From S5-A14a sp022766365 (GTDB taxonomy: Bacteria; Bacillota; Clostridia; Peptostreptococcales; Anaerovoracaceae): a stretch of 64,000 nt of DNA. The stretch lies in NCBI GenBank assembly GCA_050313295.1, contig JBNPLD010000002.1; one strand, written 5' to 3'. The position numbers were made by a program, and so were the translations under genes. Below are positions 62,528-64,000 of this stretch, piece by piece; within the stretch, counting starts at the first letter, position 1, and every line of letters starts with the position of its first letter. The notes under the pieces are model-generated. The model searched no databases, was not told the DNA's origin, and saw only the letters and a list, made by a program, of their open reading frames with translations.

Positions 62528-63685
62528 ATGGATTTAGATAAAATATTTTTGGAAGGTGCCTGCCCGACTTCCATAGGTGGTCAAGCCGTCATGGAGGGTA
62601 TCATGATGCGTGGTCCGAAAAAAGTTGCATTGGCAGTACGCACAGGAGATAACGAGATTCGGTTGAAAACAAAATACGGACCTCGGAAGAGCGGCTGGAT
62701 GAAGGTGCCAATACTCCGTGGCATTGTTGCTTTTTGGCAATCCTTGGTGGAGGGTACGAGGACTCTTATGGATTCGGCAACTATCCTTGAAGAAGCAGGT
62801 CTTATGGAAGACGAAAACAAGGAAGACAGGGCCGAATGTTATGGCAAGACTGGTGAAATCAATACAGAAATTGAATCCGGAACCTTCAGCGAGAGAATAG
62901 AAGCAAGGCTAAGGGTGAAGTATGGGGACAAGGCGGCTTGGAATGTAATGATTTATTTTTCCGTAATTGTTGCAGTGATTTTCAGTATCGGGGTATTTGT
63001 TCTGCTGCCCACATGGGTCATCGGACTGTTTAAAGGGATAATACACAACTCTGTAGCGCTGAGTTTTACGGAGGGGATTTTCAGACTCATAATTTTCCTT
63101 GCATATATCGTTGCGATAAGCTACCTGGACGACATAAGGCGAGTCTTTCAGTATCATGGAGCGGAACACAAGACGATTCATTGTTTTGAAAAGGGAATGG
63201 ATCTTACGGCAGAAAACGCTCAGAGTTTTTACAGGCTACATCCGAGATGCGGAACCAGCTTTTTGGTATTTGTAATGATTATTACCCTTCTTGTTTTTCC
63301 ATTGATGGGTTGGCCCGATCTATGGGAAAGACTTTTGAGCAGAATTGTTTTAATACCTGTAATTGCAGGACTTTCTTATGAAGTATTGAAGTGGGCCGGA
63401 ATGAGTAATTCTATATTAGTGAAAACCCTCAGTCTTCCCGGAATTTACCTACAGAAAATTACCACAAGGGAACCGGATAAGTCAATGCTGGAAGTAGCAA
63501 TCGTAGCAATGAAAGCAGTTTTGCCCGAAGAAAACGATACGCCGCTCTTTGATGGAATTGTTGACAACAACGGAAGCTTCCTGTGTGTTTCAGAAAAAGG
63601 TAGCGGTGAAGCAGAGGAAAACAAGGCAAGTGAGTGCAAAGTAGGAGATTACAACCGGGGGGATCAAAATGACAATGCCTGTTAA
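62528..63685 (+). CDS. DUF1385 (YqhQ-like) membrane protein
   Basis: 385 residues. N-terminal IGGQAVMEGIMMRGPKKVAL and central YHGAEHKTIHCFEKGMDLT ... LHPRCGTSFLVFVM are the DUF1385 hallmarks, with four or so membrane helices. A soluble acidic insert lies about 85-130. Function unknown. It often lies between rho/rpmE and prmC/prfA in Clostridia. Its end overlaps prmC by 17 bp. Confidence 0.9.
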   Translation: MDLDKIFLEGACPTSIGGQAVMEGIMMRGPKKVALAVRTGDNEIRLKTKYGPRKSGWMKVPILRGIVAFWQSLVEGTRTLMDSATILEEAGLMEDENKEDRAECYGKTGEINTEIESGTFSERIEARLRVKYGDKAAWNVMIYFSVIVAVIFSIGVFVLLPTWVIGLFKGIIHNSVALSFTEGIFRLIIFLAYIVAISYLDDIRRVFQYHGAEHKTIHCFEKGMDLTAENAQSFYRLHPRCGTSFLVFVMIITLLVFPLMGWPDLWERLLSRIVLIPVIAGLSYEVLKWAGMSNSILVKTLSLPGIYLQKITTREPDKSMLEVAIVAMKAVLPEENDTPLFDGIVDNNGSFLCVSEKGSGEAEENKASECKVGDYNRGDQNDNAC

Positions 63686-64000
63686 GGAACTTCTTATTTT
63701 GGGTGAGAATCGTCTTGCTAATGCGGGGATTTCTAACGCAAAAGGAGAAAGCAGAGAGTTATATTGCCACAGGTTCGGATTAAACCAAAGACAGTTCCTC
63801 ATGGAGTGGCAAAACACCAGGGAATTTGAGGATTGTGAGTCTTATTTTAAACTTTTGGATCGTAGAGCCGGGGGTGAGCCGCTTCAGTACATAATCGGGG
63901 TACAGAATTTCTACGGCTATGATATTCATGTAGAAGCCGGGGTTCTCATACCTAGACTGGACTCGGAGACGGTTGTTGAAAAAGCTATAGAACTAATTGG
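63669..64000 (+). CDS. prmC: Release-factor glutamine methyltransferase PrmC, 5' part
   Basis: The first 110 residues, cut by the window edge. N-terminal helical domain (VKELLILGENRLANAGISNA, LLDRRAGGEPLQYIIGVQNF) and LIPRLDSETVVEKAIEL, the start of the SAM domain. Methylates the GGQ glutamine of RF1/RF2. ATG at 63669 behind GGGGGGAT, overlapping the upstream gene. Confidence 0.93.
   Translation, partial: MTMPVKELLILGENRLANAGISNAKGESRELYCHRFGLNQRQFLMEWQNTREFEDCESYFKLLDRRAGGEPLQYIIGVQNFYGYDIHVEAGVLIPRLDSETVVEKAIELI

Noticed and set aside
1..64000. CRISPR array, tRNA or rRNA genes, intact insertion sequence, prophage
   Set aside because: No regularly spaced repeat series, no tRNA-like cloverleaf and no intact transposase or phage gene was seen on reading both strands; a tRNAscan-SE or CRISPR-finder run could confirm.

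Overview
The window reads as a chromosomal segment of an anaerobic low-GC Gram-positive bacterium of the class Clostridia. Supporting points are the gene order of the S10-spc-alpha ribosomal block, zinc-type S14, an LPXTG-like wall-anchored surface protein, strong Shine-Dalgarno sites, and a Firmicutes-type ethanolamine cluster run by EutVW. An anaerobe near Anaerovoracaceae/Peptostreptococcales is plausible, but no 16S gene is present to fix this. No tRNA, rRNA or CRISPR array was seen.

Layout. (1) 1-311: tail of a Cna-B surface protein, then a terminator and a decayed stretch. (2) 828-8024: a phosphate-starvation operon pstS-pstC-pstA-pstB-phoU-phoP-phoR behind PHO-box-like repeats; its PstS has its two halves in swapped order. 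(3) 8619-23966: the ribosomal protein super-operon rpsJ to rplQ with secY, adk, map, infA and rpoA, closed by a strong terminator. (4) 24068-27560: a MalY/PatB-type aminotransferase (minus strand), three small charged helical proteins and a pirin. (5) 27814-46999: about 19 kb of ethanolamine utilisation genes encoding a bacterial microcompartment: eutD(pta), S, P, V, W, [ANTAR-type antiterminator], A, B, C, L, M, a BMC fused to a Rho-N/SAP-like tail, a second eutM, T, an uncharacterised protein, N, H, Q, J, a PduU/CutR-like shell protein, a second EutN, PduS-like, PduT-like, a small protein matching only the N-terminal part of enterobacterial EutQ, and eutE. (6) 47017-47405: a cobalamin riboswitch with its own consensus promoter and two terminators but no gene under it, a candidate B12-sensing regulatory RNA. 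(7) 47605-56302: pcrA, ligA, an AIR-synthase-like protein, a glutaredoxin-like protein, putP (minus) and a methyltransferase. (8) 56400-57060: a decayed IS30-family transposase, then an AT-rich island (57402-60996) encoding a complete FokI-like type IIS restriction-modification system whose two methyltransferase domains are separate genes. (9) 61156-64000: rho, a DUF1385 membrane protein and the start of prmC.

How it works together. EutH imports ethanolamine; EutBC (AdoCbl-dependent, with EutA reactivase and EutT adenosyltransferase, probably helped by the PduS-like flavin/Fe-S reductase) makes acetaldehyde and ammonia in a shell built from nine BMC-domain proteins; EutE converts acetaldehyde to acetyl-CoA, EutD to acetyl-phosphate and EutQ probably to acetate plus ATP. 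EutW senses ethanolamine and phosphorylates EutV, which would bind the dual hairpin before eutA and prevent termination. The orphan riboswitch RNA at the far end is placed to add B12 input. The most interesting items are that orphan riboswitch, the FokI-like system with split methylases, the BMC/Rho-N-like fusion and the permuted PstS.
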